A stretch of DNA of 46,318 nt, from contig NCJS01000002.1 of NCBI GenBank assembly GCA_002279005.1, forward strand, positions 1 to 46,318. Direction: 5' to 3'. Below are positions 45,740-46,318 of this stretch, piece by piece (positions within the stretch are counted from its first letter, which is position 1; each line of letters begins with the position of its first letter). The notes under the pieces are model-generated. The model was given only the letters and a program-made list of their open reading frames with translations, searched no databases and had not been told where the DNA came from. The stretch is from Idiomarina sp. 34-48-12 (lineage in GTDB: Bacteria; Pseudomonadota; Gammaproteobacteria; Enterobacterales; Alteromonadaceae). A program made the position numbers and the translations under genes.

Positions 45740-46318
45740 ATGAAACTAGCAGCATTAGATACATATGAAGCAATTGGTGTGGTCGGTCTTGGCCAAACTG
45801 GGTTGTCGTGTGTGCGCTATTTGCTGCAGCGTGATATTGCACCAATTATCTTTGATACCCGTGCTGAGCCACCGGGCTTAAAAGAGCTGACGGAATTCAA
45901 TACAGAGCTAGAAATACACACGGGGCCGCTCCAACTTGAGCACATTCTTGCGATGGATTTACTCATTGTAAGCCCAGGTGTCGATTTACGAACACCGGCT
46001 TTGCAGTTAGCTATTGATGCTGCCATTCCAGTCATTGGTGATATGGATTTATTTGCACGTCATGCGAATAAGCCAGTGCTTGGTATTACCGGTTCAAACG
46101 GTAAGTCGACGGTAACGCGCCTAGTTACAGACTTATTGACTGCGGCCGGTAAGAAGGTCGCTATGGGTGGCAATATCGGTGTGCCGGTGCTGGATCTGGT
46201 CGGGCAACCGGCCGATGTATTTGTGCTGGAACTCTCGAGCTTTCAGCTTGAGCTGATGCACGATTTGCATTTACGCGGCGGCACCATTTTGAACATTAGT
46301 GACGACCATATGGACCGT
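45740..46318 (+). CDS. murD: UDP-MurNAc-L-alanine: D-glutamate ligase MurD (3' end outside window)
   Basis: The first 193 codons are present and the frame is open to the window edge. The N-terminal Rossmann-like domain has GVVGLGQTGLSCVRYLL and LLIVSPGVDLRTPAL. The ATP loop is GITGSNGKSTVTRLV, followed by GGNIGVPVLDLV, VLELSSFQLEL and NISDDHMDR. MurD adds D-Glu to UDP-MurNAc-L-Ala. It begins 3 bases after mraY, in the standard dcw order. Confidence 0.95.
   Translation, partial: MKLAALDTYEAIGVVGLGQTGLSCVRYLLQRDIAPIIFDTRAEPPGLKELTEFNTELEIHTGPLQLEHILAMDLLIVSPGVDLRTPALQLAIDAAIPVIGDMDLFARHANKPVLGITGSNGKSTVTRLVTDLLTAAGKKVAMGGNIGVPVLDLVGQPADVFVLELSSFQLELMHDLHLRGGTILNISDDHMDR

Overview
The window is chromosomal core DNA from a gammaproteobacterium. 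The gene set and order (yhdP-nitrilase-tldD-yjgA-pmbA; mgtE-ptsO-rapZ-ptsN-hpf-rpoN-lptBAC-kdsCD; mlaFEDCB-ibaG-murA; degS-degQ; zapG/zapE; rplM-rpsI-petABC-sspAB; dolP-diaA-yraN-lpoA; rsmI-rnpB; mraZ-rsmH-ftsL-ftsI-murE-murF-mraY-murD) fit the order Alteromonadales. A moderate GC content and compact operons suggest something like Idiomarina/Pseudidiomarina, but that genus-level guess is inference. I see no insertion sequence, prophage, CRISPR array, tRNA or defence locus.

Layout. 1-7447: end of yhdP (cut by the window edge), a nitrilase-family amidohydrolase, and the TldD/TldE protease pair, separated by the divergent ribosome factor gene yjgA/darP. 7444-15465 (minus): a long operon-like run reading kdsD-kdsC-lptC-lptA-lptB-rpoN-hpf-ptsN-rapZ-ptsO-mgtE, which joins LPS inner-core sugar synthesis and LPS transport to sigma-54, the nitrogen PTS and a Mg2+ transporter. 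15654-20293 (plus): the Mla phospholipid-transport operon followed by ibaG and murA. 20312-22836 (minus): the periplasmic proteases DegQ and DegS. 23120-26101: zapG and zapE, divergently arranged division genes, and a shortened Na/Pi-cotransporter-family gene. 26381-31137 (plus): rplM-rpsI, the cytochrome bc1 operon petABC, then sspAB. 31150-34534 (minus): lpoA-yraN-diaA-dolP. 34629-35846 (plus): rsmI and the RNase P RNA. 35831-38095 (minus): a membrane CHASE-like/GGDEF/EAL protein. 38284 to the end (plus): the start of the division and cell-wall (dcw) cluster, cut inside murD.

Most of the content concerns the envelope: LPS synthesis and export (Kds, Lpt), outer-membrane lipid asymmetry (Mla, YhdP, DolP), peptidoglycan (MurA, MurE, MurF, MraY, MurD, FtsI, LpoA), division (FtsL, ZapE, ZapG) and envelope stress proteolysis (DegS, DegQ). 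Genes within runs often overlap by 1-20 bases, implying translational coupling.

The least ordinary structure is intergenic. Three copies (about 5954-6088, 22976-23119, 26102-26242) of an approximately 140-bp element are built from 7-bp units of the type (a/c)tatt(a/g)g, arranged as long near-perfect inverted arms around a variable 54-67 nt centre. All three lie in the same orientation and share asymmetric flanks; I do not recognise the family. Other points of interest: inverted repeats spanning the stop codons of all four convergent protein-gene pairs; the 3' end of the GGDEF/EAL gene lying antisense inside RNase P RNA; an apparent in-frame deletion of about 58 residues in the Na/Pi-family transporter; and a textbook MraZ operator. 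No intergenic stretch exceeds 300 bases.
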